Positions 52,581-61,070 of a DNA stretch of 64,000 bases are shown here, one piece after another (the first letter of the stretch is position 1; each line of letters begins with the position of its first letter). The stretch is from CAKZNE01 sp963976435 (GTDB lineage Bacteria; Bacteroidota; Bacteroidia; Flavobacteriales; Schleiferiaceae): NCBI GenBank assembly GCA_963976435.1, contig CAXBKQ010000015.1, positions 1 through 64,000 on the forward strand, read 5' to 3'. Below the pieces are notes generated by a model. It saw only the letters and a program-made list of their open reading frames with translations. It was not told the origin of the DNA and did not search any database. A program made the translations under genes and the position numbers.

Positions 52581-53462
52581 ATGAAATCAACACTATCCTT
52601 TTGCTTAGCCTTATTTTTAGGTAGCCCACTTTTAGCACAAACCGTAAATTACAAAACCATTTCCGACGATCCCATGGATATTCGAAAGCTTCGAATAGGT
52701 GTGGATGCCATGATGACGGCAGGATTTTCTTTGGAAGACAATTCCGATGATGGCTATTTAAATTTCGGCTATCAAATTAGAGGATCCTATTTCCCAATTA
52801 TTAATAAAATTGGTATTGAATTCGACTTGCAAAAAGGTACAGATATAAACTCTGGACTTGATGCTAGCAAAACAGAATTTAGAGCATCCTTTGCCATATT
52901 TAGTGCACAAAACAAAAAGGATAGAACCATCACTATTGATAGATCCGTTCAAGGAGGAAGTAGCTATAATCACAATATTAAAACTCCCCAAACCTTTCAA
53001 AATAATTTAGAAGGCCGTTTTAGTATTATCAGAAATAAAGGTTTTATTGGACAAATTGCCATACCTCCACATGGTAACCACCACGCCTTATATAGTACTA
53101 GCATGCTTGGATTAGGACTGCAATGGAGAAGTTTTCAAGCCTATAAAGTATTAATCGATGATAGTTATTATTCATCCAATTCTGTACATTTCCAATTGTA
53201 TGCAGATCTTCTTTTAGGAATGGGTACTAGTTGGGAAGCTAGCACAGGAAGTGTTGCTTCTATTCCAAGTGAAGCAGAAATTGAAGCCGCTTTAGATACT
53301 GAAAGTTTAACTTCCAATTTAGGCGGTAGGCTAGGTTTTAAAACCAGCACAAGAACCACTAAAACTTTAACCTTATCATTAGGTGCCGAGCTAGGTTTTA
53401 TTCCCCCTAGTAAAGTGCTACACTCATTACTTTACTTTGGAGCCAGCATAAACCTACTTTAG
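52581..53462 (+). CDS. Secreted or outer-membrane protein, beta-barrel-like
   Basis: 293 residues. Signal peptide MKSTLSFCLALFLGSPLLAQ. The mature protein alternates strands such as 'LNFGYQIRGSYFPIINKIGIEFDLQKG', 'MLGLGLQWRSFQAYKVLI', 'FQLYADLLLGMGT', 'LTLSLGAELGFIPPS' and ends 'LLYFGASINLL', with a hydrophobic last residue, like porin-type barrels. No sorting domain. I do not recognise a family. Its promoter shares an element with those of the kinase before it and the giant gene after it; a strong terminator follows. Confidence 0.75.
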   Translation: MKSTLSFCLALFLGSPLLAQTVNYKTISDDPMDIRKLRIGVDAMMTAGFSLEDNSDDGYLNFGYQIRGSYFPIINKIGIEFDLQKGTDINSGLDASKTEFRASFAIFSAQNKKDRTITIDRSVQGGSSYNHNIKTPQTFQNNLEGRFSIIRNKGFIGQIAIPPHGNHHALYSTSMLGLGLQWRSFQAYKVLIDDSYYSSNSVHFQLYADLLLGMGTSWEASTGSVASIPSEAEIEAALDTESLTSNLGGRLGFKTSTRTTKTLTLSLGAELGFIPPSKVLHSLLYFGASINLL

Positions 53463-53483
53463 AAATCAATCCATATCCATTAT

Positions 53484-53510
53484 AAACGCCCAAAATTGGG
53501 CGTTTTTTTT
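53484..53510 (+). terminator. Intrinsic terminator
   Basis: Stem AAACGCCCAA (53484-53493) / TTGGGCGTTT (53496-53505), 10 bp with a 2-nt loop, followed by T's. Confidence 0.9.
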
Positions 53511-53534
53511 CTCATTCTCCAACTTTACGGTAAT

Positions 53535-53572
53535 CACCCTATTGAATCAAGCTCCCATCCCAAATAGTTTTG
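53535..53572 (+). promoter_or_regulatory. Promoter of the giant repeat gene, third copy of the shared element
   Basis: CACCCTATTG (53535-53544; 8 of 10 matches to TACCGTATTG) and TAGTTTTG (53565-53572) with the same 30-bp offset as the two upstream promoters. Predicted start about 20 nt before the ATG at 53598. Confidence 0.62.
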
Positions 53573-53597
53573 TTTTCAATTAATAAATACCATTATT

Positions 53598-56500
53598 ATG
53601 AAAGCCTTTGCAAGCATTATCTTTTTCCTTTACGGCCTGATTGGCCTTAGCCAAACCATTACCCTAACATCACCTCAGGGTGGAGACACATTAATTGGTG
53701 GGCAAACCTATACCATCACCTGGACAAGTACAGGTTCAATTCCAAATGTAGATCTCTCCTATTTGAGAAATGGAGTTATTTATTCCATTCAAAGTTCTGT
53801 ACCTAATACAGGCACTTATTCTTGGACGGTTCCTGCTGGAATTGTTGCGTCCAGCAATGGATATATTAGAATTAAAAATTCAAGTTCAGCTTATTATGAT
53901 CAAAATGATAATCCATTTCAGTTTTTAGCTGCCCCAAAATCGATTACAGTTTTATATCCTAATTCTACTGCAGACACCCTCCAATCTGGATCAGCAAATA
54001 CCATTACCTGGTCTAGCACTGGAACCGTTTCCCAGGTTAGAATTTTATACTCCCTAAATGGGGGGCAAAGCTTTTCCTATGCAAGTTTTGGAACTTCAAA
54101 CACTGGTGCCTATACCTGGACACCTTCCAATCATTTAAATAGCAGCCAGCTGATAATAAAAGTGCAGGATAAATTTGACCAAACGGTTGAAGATATTAGC
54201 GATACTACTGCCTTTCTAAGAATTGGAAACACATTAACTATCAATCAACCCCAGCCCAGTAATTTAATTATTGGCAGCACAAGTAATATTAGCTGGACCT
54301 CCACCGGAACTCCAATTCCCCTGGTTGATTTGGCTTATTCCAAAGATTGGGGTCCCTGGACCAGTATTGCCAGTGGAATTGCAAACACAGGATCTTATAA
54401 TTGGACAGTTCCTAATGATAGTTCTACCAATATTAGATTGCAAATTAAGGATGCCGCAAACCCCAGCATAAGCCAAATCGTTTATGGCTATAGCATATCG
54501 GCAGTACCTCAAACTTTAACTTTATTAAATCCAAATGGTGGTGAAATACTTACAGAAGGAGATAGTTTTTCCATTCAATGGAACCATTCCAATAATTTAA
54601 ATGGATTGGGTTTACAGGTTCTTGTGGATTATTCCTTAGACAGTGGAATCACCTGGCAAAATTCTGGAGATTGGTCTATAGACGATGGTGCCTTCCCTTG
54701 GATAGTACCTCTTCATAAAATTTCAAATACCTGTCTTGTAAAAGTTCATATAATTGGCTTACCGGGAATAGCCGATACTAGCGATGCTATTTTCAGTATT
54801 ATTTACGGACCAAGGGCTATTGAAATAAGCCAGCCCAATGGTGGAGAAAAATTCGCAGCCGAATATTTTGGAGGTATAAATTATAAAACCACTGGGCAAG
54901 TTGATAGTTTAGATTTATACTATTCTACCAATAGCGGCAATAGTTGGACCTTATTCAAATCCGGATTATCATCCCAGCTTTTTAGTAATTCCTTTACCTG
55001 GCCAGATATTCAATCCTCCAATGTTCGTCTGAAATTAAAAGAGAAAAACAGCAGTTTGAGTGATTCTTCAGATGCGGATTTTACAGTTAGTAAATTATTT
55101 CTCACCCAACCTTATCGTAATTCTAGTCATTTTAAAGATCAAAGCAGTAATATAGTTTGGAATAAATCCATGAGCACTGGAGACACTGTATCTCTATATT
55201 ATTCTGTAGACAGCGGTTATTCCTGGATTCTCATCGATGATTCAATCCCCAACAGTGGTAGCTATGCCTGGCTAATTCCTGATGAAAATTCTGAATACTG
55301 TAGGATAAAAATTGTAGACAATAGTAATCCAATTTATAGAGATAGCACATCCTATAATTTTAAGATTTATCCCTCTAGATTTGCTATAGTTTTTCCAAAT
55401 GGAGGTGAATATTTAGATGCTCAAACCAATTATAGTATCACCTGGAATACCAATAGCTATTTGTCTAGAGTAAATTTAGATTATAGTACTGATAATGGCA
55501 GTACTTGGAGCAGCATAGGTTCCTATATCTCCAATGTTGGAAGCTATTCCTGGACTAGTCCAAATATCACAACTTCAGATGCTAGAATACGAGTGTCTAA
55601 CTATTGGGATAATACAGATTTTGATATTTCTGACAGTACTTTTAATATTGGCCTTGTACCACCAAAATCAATAAGCTTGCTAGCTCCTAATGGAACTGAA
55701 AATTACTTACCAGGAAGTGTTCAAAACATTAATTGGACAAGTTTGGGAGCAATAGATTCTGTAGATATTTACTATTCAAGCGATAATGGATCCAATTGGA
55801 ATTTAATTGCTGCTGGAGAAGTAAATGATAGTACTTATAGCTGGACTATCCCCAATACCCTATCCAGCGATTATTTGGTTTATGTACGAGAACTTGGAAA
55901 TCCTCTTGTTGCCGATACCAGTGATGCTAATTTTGAAGTTTCCAATTTATTGCTGATAAATTATCCAAATGGGGGAGAAAGCTTTTATGCCGGAAATAGC
56001 TATTCCATCAGCTGGAATCAAACGGGAGTATTTGGCCAGCTCGATCTTTCCTATTCTACAGACAGCGGACAAACTTGGACTTTAATAAGCTCCAATGTAA
56101 CGGGAACAAACTTTTCATGGCTTGTTCCAAGTACTTTAAGTGATGATGTTTTGGTTCGAATTTCAGATGGGCAGAGTAGCGACGAAAGCGATCAAGTTTT
56201 TTCAATTCTTCCTCAACCTTCCAATTCTAATTTAGTGGCTAAGTTTTATTTTGATGAAGGTGATGTAAACGATGACCTTGGAAACTTGCAAGGAGAGCGC
56301 TATAATACCAAATTAACCAATGACAGATTTGGCTGTAAAAACCACGCTATACTTTTCGAAAACCAGAATCAAGCTTATGTGAATTTCGGAGATGTGTTAG
56401 ACACTATTTTCGCCACACCCGATACCAGTTTTGCATTTAGCTTTTGGCTTAGCAGAGCGGGTGGTGGAAACTCAGGGATTATTCTTTCCAAAAATTCAGA

Positions 56501-58613
56501 CAGCAATTGTGGTGAAAATGGTCGTCAATTTAGTCTCAATATCACCTCCACTGGAAAACTTCAATTTGTTAGTCATTATTCGCTAGGACTAGGAAATTAT
56601 GATATCAGTCAAACAAGTGGAAACATTGCTACTAGTGGTTGGCATCATGTGGTTCTTAATTATGATGGAAGTGTACAAAGTAATGCCCAAGACAGATTGG
56701 AAATTTATATTGATGATGTTCTGCAAAGTCTTAGCAGTGCTGGAAGTGCAGGGCTTTTGGGTGATATCCAAAATGGACCAGCTAGTTTTGGTTTTGGAAG
56801 TCAAATTAAATCCGATAGTACATCATGTGGTAACTTATATTTTGAAGGCTCCCTTGATGATATGAATTTTTACTCTGGAAACTTAACTAGCACTGAGGTA
56901 AACACTCTTTTTACAGAAACCAAAACCTGCCCAAGCTCCTGGTTAAGTTTAACCCTTCCTTCAGCCAATAGTATTTATAGCCCAGGAGATATGGTAAATA
57001 TAGATTGGAATACTACCGGAACTATTGCTCAAGTGGATTTGTATTATAGTCTTGATGGAGGATTTACTTTTCACAACATTGTTTCCAACCTTGCCAATAC
57101 GGGGAATTATTTATGGACGGTTCCACATGGAAATTCAAACCACTGTTTAATTCGAATAGTAGATTCTTCTGATCCTTTAATTTTTGATGAAAACAATAAT
57201 TACTTCATTTTAGAGCTCAAAAGTTTAGACTTAATTCATCCGAATCTTGGTCAAAATCTTAATGGCCTAAGCAATTCTTATATACGGTGGAATTCTACTG
57301 GAAATATTCAAGGTGTAGATATATTTCTATCCATAGATAGTGGCGCTACCTGGACCAATTTTGCTTCAGGAGTAAGTAATAATGTGGGAAGTTTATATGC
57401 TAGTCATTATTATACCGTGCCGAATATTCATGCTCCACATTGCTTTTTCGCTGTGGTAGATACGGCCAACCCCTTAGTATCAGATACTGTTGATCAAAGT
57501 TTTGCCATTCAGTTTATTAGCTCTGGCATTACGGTTATCAATCCCAATGGCGGAGAAAAACTAATATCTGGAACTAGCAAAACAATACTTTGGAATCATC
57601 AGGGATCGGTGAATGCTGTAAACCTATCTTATAGTGTAGACTCTGGAAATACCTTTTTACCTATCGCCAACAATGAGCTAAATGATGGAAATTACAGTTG
57701 GCTGGTACCCAATGTTTCCAGTAGAAATTGTTTAATTAGAATAGAAGATACTGCCGCTGGTAATGGTGTAGATACCTCAGATGCCATTTTCAGTATTAGT
57801 CCTGTTCACCAGTTAGATATAAGCTATCCTAATGGTGGCGAACTCATAGAAGCATATGCCTGGGACAGTATTAGTTGGAATAGCACAGGTCTTATTTCCA
57901 TGGTGGATATTTATTTTTCTAGGAATAATGGTTTGGCTTGGCAATTAGTGGAAGACTCTGTAGCAAACTCAGGATTTTATCAATGGTTTACTCCGGCTTT
58001 TAACAGCACAGATTGCTTGATAAGGATAGTAGAAACTGAAGACAATACCATTTCGGATACCTCAAATGCGATTTTTGAATTGGGTCCAGTAGCTGCTGTT
58101 GAATTACTATACCCCAATGGCGGTGAGGTTTTCACCGGAGGAACACAAGATTCGGTTTTATGGGATGGAAATGGAAATATGAATGTAAATAACAGTGCCT
58201 ATTTCTCTTCAGATAGCGGCCAAACATGGGTTTGGGTTGGCGACGACATGATGAATAGAGAGCGATTATTTTGGAATATCCCCAATATTAATTCCACACT
58301 CTGTTTAATAGCCTTTGCAGGGGATACTAGTGATGCAACCTTTACTATTATTCGGGATGATGTGAGTTTAAGGGAGGGCGAAATAAATCAAATTCCGGAA
58401 TTATTTCCCAACCCCATTCTAAGAGGTGAAAAAATCCATTTTAGTCAAATCCATCAAATTAATACAGTAGAAATACATGACAATCTCGGACGATTGGTAA
58501 TTACATCCAAGGATCCTGATGATATTAAGCTTGACAAATTAGATGCGGGAATATACCATGTTCGAATTTACACTAATAAGGATAGTTATTTGCAAAGGCT
58601 AATAATTCGATAA
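53598..58613 (+). CDS. Giant secreted protein: 14 Ig-like repeats, LamG domain and T9SS domain
   Basis: 1671 residues. Signal peptide MKAFASIIFFLYGLIGLSQ. Nine ~95-residue Ig-like repeats (to ~870) share 'PNGGE', 'I.W.STG', 'VDLYYS.DSG.TW', 'NSGSYSWTVP', 'C.IRI.D' and 'D.SD..F.I'; they resemble the fungal Kre9/KNH-type and Bacteroidota 'Ser-Thr-rich surface' repeats. A LamG/concanavalin-like domain (~874-1113, 'KFYFDEGDVNDDLGN', 'SFWLSRAGG', 'WHHVVLNYDGS', 'LDDMNFYSG') is inserted, and five more repeats follow. The last ~80 residues are a T9SS sorting domain ('LFPNPILRGEKIHFS', 'VEIHDNLGRLVI', 'AGIYHVRIYTNKDSYLQRLIIR'). Likely adhesin or glycan-binding surface filament. Confidence 0.9.
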   Translation: MKAFASIIFFLYGLIGLSQTITLTSPQGGDTLIGGQTYTITWTSTGSIPNVDLSYLRNGVIYSIQSSVPNTGTYSWTVPAGIVASSNGYIRIKNSSSAYYDQNDNPFQFLAAPKSITVLYPNSTADTLQSGSANTITWSSTGTVSQVRILYSLNGGQSFSYASFGTSNTGAYTWTPSNHLNSSQLIIKVQDKFDQTVEDISDTTAFLRIGNTLTINQPQPSNLIIGSTSNISWTSTGTPIPLVDLAYSKDWGPWTSIASGIANTGSYNWTVPNDSSTNIRLQIKDAANPSISQIVYGYSISAVPQTLTLLNPNGGEILTEGDSFSIQWNHSNNLNGLGLQVLVDYSLDSGITWQNSGDWSIDDGAFPWIVPLHKISNTCLVKVHIIGLPGIADTSDAIFSIIYGPRAIEISQPNGGEKFAAEYFGGINYKTTGQVDSLDLYYSTNSGNSWTLFKSGLSSQLFSNSFTWPDIQSSNVRLKLKEKNSSLSDSSDADFTVSKLFLTQPYRNSSHFKDQSSNIVWNKSMSTGDTVSLYYSVDSGYSWILIDDSIPNSGSYAWLIPDENSEYCRIKIVDNSNPIYRDSTSYNFKIYPSRFAIVFPNGGEYLDAQTNYSITWNTNSYLSRVNLDYSTDNGSTWSSIGSYISNVGSYSWTSPNITTSDARIRVSNYWDNTDFDISDSTFNIGLVPPKSISLLAPNGTENYLPGSVQNINWTSLGAIDSVDIYYSSDNGSNWNLIAAGEVNDSTYSWTIPNTLSSDYLVYVRELGNPLVADTSDANFEVSNLLLINYPNGGESFYAGNSYSISWNQTGVFGQLDLSYSTDSGQTWTLISSNVTGTNFSWLVPSTLSDDVLVRISDGQSSDESDQVFSILPQPSNSNLVAKFYFDEGDVNDDLGNLQGERYNTKLTNDRFGCKNHAILFENQNQAYVNFGDVLDTIFATPDTSFAFSFWLSRAGGGNSGIILSKNSDSNCGENGRQFSLNITSTGKLQFVSHYSLGLGNYDISQTSGNIATSGWHHVVLNYDGSVQSNAQDRLEIYIDDVLQSLSSAGSAGLLGDIQNGPASFGFGSQIKSDSTSCGNLYFEGSLDDMNFYSGNLTSTEVNTLFTETKTCPSSWLSLTLPSANSIYSPGDMVNIDWNTTGTIAQVDLYYSLDGGFTFHNIVSNLANTGNYLWTVPHGNSNHCLIRIVDSSDPLIFDENNNYFILELKSLDLIHPNLGQNLNGLSNSYIRWNSTGNIQGVDIFLSIDSGATWTNFASGVSNNVGSLYASHYYTVPNIHAPHCFFAVVDTANPLVSDTVDQSFAIQFISSGITVINPNGGEKLISGTSKTILWNHQGSVNAVNLSYSVDSGNTFLPIANNELNDGNYSWLVPNVSSRNCLIRIEDTAAGNGVDTSDAIFSISPVHQLDISYPNGGELIEAYAWDSISWNSTGLISMVDIYFSRNNGLAWQLVEDSVANSGFYQWFTPAFNSTDCLIRIVETEDNTISDTSNAIFELGPVAAVELLYPNGGEVFTGGTQDSVLWDGNGNMNVNNSAYFSSDSGQTWVWVGDDMMNRERLFWNIPNINSTLCLIAFAGDTSDATFTIIRDDVSLREGEINQIPELFPNPILRGEKIHFSQIHQINTVEIHDNLGRLVITSKDPDDIKLDKLDAGIYHVRIYTNKDSYLQRLIIR

Positions 58614-58626
58614 AGCATGGACACAG

Positions 58627-58662
58627 GGTAACTCTTTTCTACGGAAGGGAGTTACCTTTTTT
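58627..58662 (+). terminator. Intrinsic terminator of the giant gene
   Basis: Stem GGTAACTC (58627-58634) / GAGTTACC (58649-58656) followed by six T's. It overlaps the stop of the convergent gene. Confidence 0.85.
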
Positions 58663-59422
58663 ATAGGGCTAAAAAATCGTATCTAATTTCTTCCTCTACC
58701 AAGGCTTTTTGCTTTGCTGGGAGTTTTAAAATATAGATTCCTTTTTCCTTACCATCTTCAAAAGAGTCTTTAATTTTTGGAGCGCTAACGGAGTGGCCAT
58801 TATTTGAAAACACCGCTATGACCATGGAGCTTCCCCTAAAAATAACGAGCATCCTATAATCCTTTTCTTCATTTAAAGATTTATGATCTTCACGAAGGCC
58901 ATAGGCAGTAAACCCATCATATTCTTTTTTTTCAAAATCCAAGAGTTCAAAAATTGCTTCAAAGGCCTCCTTTTGTTTGGTCTTATTTTTAATGGCTAAA
59001 ATTTCAGTAACCCTTTTTTCCGGTGAGGAAAGGTCTTTGAATTTGGAGCCATAAACAAAGCCACTTATAATAATTTGGTAGCGATCTTTACCTCTAAATC
59101 CCTCTACTAATTTTTTTTCGCTAAGCTTAATTTCGGCGATAGTTTTCCCGATTAGTTCACCTTCCTTGTCAAATAGTTCCGTGTCTTCGGCTAAATATTC
59201 ATCAGCTATTAATTGATCTTTGGGAATCCATGCCTCCCTGGATATTTTATACCAAACGCCGGTGCTTGGATAGGAATAAACTTTCACATCAGCTTCTAAT
59301 TCAAATGAGGCTTTTCCTCCTTTTGAATCCATAATTTGAGTTTTCTCCTCCATCAATTGGGCATTGCCAAAACTTGCAATAAAACATAGAGCAAGGGCTA
59401 AAACAAACTTCATAATCTTCAT
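58661..59422 (-). CDS. Secreted protein of unknown function
   Basis: 253 residues. Signal peptide MKIMKFVLALALCFIASFGNAQ. An SH3-like stretch follows ('ELEADVKVYSYPSTGVWYKISREAWIPKDQLIADEYL'), then a helical and beta region with 'EAFEAIFELLDFEKKEYDGFTAYGLREDHK' and a conserved-looking 'RMLVIFRGSSMVIAVFSNNGHSVSAPKIKD'. Not recognised. On the minus strand TATTTTTG (59443-59436) lies just before the start and is a possible -7 box. Convergent with the giant gene and sharing its terminator region. Confidence 0.72.
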   Translation of the reverse strand: MKIMKFVLALALCFIASFGNAQLMEEKTQIMDSKGGKASFELEADVKVYSYPSTGVWYKISREAWIPKDQLIADEYLAEDTELFDKEGELIGKTIAEIKLSEKKLVEGFRGKDRYQIIISGFVYGSKFKDLSSPEKRVTEILAIKNKTKQKEAFEAIFELLDFEKKEYDGFTAYGLREDHKSLNEEKDYRMLVIFRGSSMVIAVFSNNGHSVSAPKIKDSFEDGKEKGIYILKLPAKQKALVEEEIRYDFLAL

Positions 59423-59475
59423 TTTTTTAGGCTTTCAAAAATAGCTTTGATTTCGAATATCAGAGATTAAACTTA

Positions 59476-60489
59476 TTAAAAGACCATTAAATTGCAACCG
59501 CGAATTTCAGAATTATCAAATCGTCCTAATATTTCAAATTCCCGCTCATTAATTTTTCTTCCCAAATCTTGGGTTTCAATAAAGGCACAGCTATCAATAT
59601 TTGCCAAGTCAATTATATTAATTCCTCCACCCTTTCCCAATCCTACAAACCGAAAAGGATCCGTTGTTTCTCTTATAAAAACCTTCATCCAGGGTGGGCA
59701 TGTAAATTTCCCAGCCCCTATGGAGTAGGCCTGACTTAACAATTCTGTCATTCCATATTCAGAATGAATGTTTTGAACTTGGAAGGATTGCTTTAAAATC
59801 TGATGTACTTCTTCTCTAAGCATTTCCTTTCGTCGGCCTTTCATTCCACCAGTTTCCATTATTATTCCTCCTCGTAAATCCATTGGATAAAGCTCGGCCA
59901 AATCTAATAAGGCAAAAGTTACCCCAAGTAGAATAAAAGGCTTGCCACTCTTCTTTTTTTTCTGAAGGACTTCACTTAATCCTTTTAAATCATCCAAATA
60001 AAACCCACTATCACCATCCTTGGATTTTGAAATTAGATGTTGAACCATATAAATAAGAGAGGAGCCCTCCCTTTCCAAATAATTGGGTAGCAATGCTAAA
60101 ATGCAATAATCTTCTGGAGAGCCATAATACTGCTCAAATGCTTTGCTGAAACTTTGAGAATATAAATTTAAATCCTTCAGCAAATGCCTGCTAAAACCAG
60201 TTTTTCCGGTTCCAGAACTAGAAAATATTTTCTCCACATCATTTCCTTCAACAAGCACATCAAAGTTTTTAAAACTAGAAATAGGAAGAAAGGGAATTTC
60301 CTCAATGCTCCGGATGTTTTTTTCTTGAATACGCTGATATGCAGAAGGTTCTCCTAAATTCTCTAGGTATTTTTTATACACAGGATTATTTTCTGCCTGG
60401 TAGTAGAATAATTCTATCGCCAGATTCACAAATTCTTTCTCAGTAGCTAATTGGAAAATCTTATTTTTGAAATATTGACGTTCGTGCAA
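59476..60489 (-). CDS. LuxE-type acyl-protein synthetase
   Basis: 337 residues, from a TTG at 60489 (HERQYFKNKIFQLATEKEF); no nearer ATG fits. The domain is that of LuxE/acyl-protein synthetase, related to PaaK-like adenylating enzymes: 'VEKIFSSSGTGKTGFSRHLLK' is the P-loop-like 'SSGTTG' region, then 'VQNIHSEYGMTELLSQAY' with the conserved 'YGxTE' motif, and 'GRFDNSEIRGCNLMVF' at the end. It would activate a carboxylic acid with ATP and pass it to a thiol. No LuxCD partners are adjacent, so this is not a light operon. Divergent from the lipoprotein gene, 25 bp away. Confidence 0.88.
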   Translation of the reverse strand: MHERQYFKNKIFQLATEKEFVNLAIELFYYQAENNPVYKKYLENLGEPSAYQRIQEKNIRSIEEIPFLPISSFKNFDVLVEGNDVEKIFSSSGTGKTGFSRHLLKDLNLYSQSFSKAFEQYYGSPEDYCILALLPNYLEREGSSLIYMVQHLISKSKDGDSGFYLDDLKGLSEVLQKKKKSGKPFILLGVTFALLDLAELYPMDLRGGIIMETGGMKGRRKEMLREEVHQILKQSFQVQNIHSEYGMTELLSQAYSIGAGKFTCPPWMKVFIRETTDPFRFVGLGKGGGINIIDLANIDSCAFIETQDLGRKINEREFEILGRFDNSEIRGCNLMVF

Positions 60490-60514
60490 CGTTAGGAGTT
60501 TAATTAAAAATCAA

Positions 60515-61021
60515 ATGACGAAAAGGTTTTCAAAAATAGCATTAGTTCTTGTATTTATTGGATCTATATGGTCTTGTAAAGATTCTAATCAATTTGATGA
60601 AAAGCCCTTTTTGGAATACCGAGGTTATGAGCTAGTTCCGGATGAAGATCTAACTATAGACAGGCCAACCTTAGTGCATGAATTATATTTCACTGATGGT
60701 GATGGGGATATTGGTGATCGAATTTCTCAAGGTAAGGATACCTGTAGCACTAGTTATTATGATATTTCTGTGAAGTTTTTCAAAAAAGTAAATGGACAAT
60801 TTGAAGAGATTGTTCCCAATGATCCTTGCAAATCTTTTTATGCAAATCATCTTCCAGATCTAAGCCCAACAGGCTCCAACAAGGTGTTAGAAGGAACTAT
60901 TTACAATCCTTTTGATATTTTTTCTCCAACTCAAGATTCTGTGAAATTTGAATTTATCCTTATGGATAGATCTGGAAATCAAAGTAATATTGTTACTACT
61001 CCATCTTTAATAATTGAATAG
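60515..61021 (+). CDS. Lipoprotein of unknown function
   Basis: 168 residues. Lipoprotein signal peptide (KIALVLVFIGSIWSC, Cys21). The mature part has 'LYFTDGDGDIGDRISQG', resembling Ca-binding acidic loops in Bacteroidota lipoproteins, and a beta-rich C-terminal half ('VKFEFILMDRSGNQSNIVTTPSLIIE'). Predicted surface or periplasmic. No family recognised. It shares a very short 25-bp intergenic region with the divergent LuxE-type gene. Confidence 0.78.
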   Translation: MTKRFSKIALVLVFIGSIWSCKDSNQFDEKPFLEYRGYELVPDEDLTIDRPTLVHELYFTDGDGDIGDRISQGKDTCSTSYYDISVKFFKKVNGQFEEIVPNDPCKSFYANHLPDLSPTGSNKVLEGTIYNPFDIFSPTQDSVKFEFILMDRSGNQSNIVTTPSLIIE

Positions 61022-61070
61022 AGATTTCAAAACTTTAAAAGGGTTTTTATTGAAAATAGAAATTTTAGGT

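Noticed and set aside
57090..57100. Reverse copy of CCGTATTG inside the giant gene
   Set aside because: Lies in the coding sequence on the opposite strand with no -7 box at the required distance.
59492..59728. 78-codon plus-strand frame
   Set aside because: Antisense to the LuxE-type gene and without a plausible translation start or domain.
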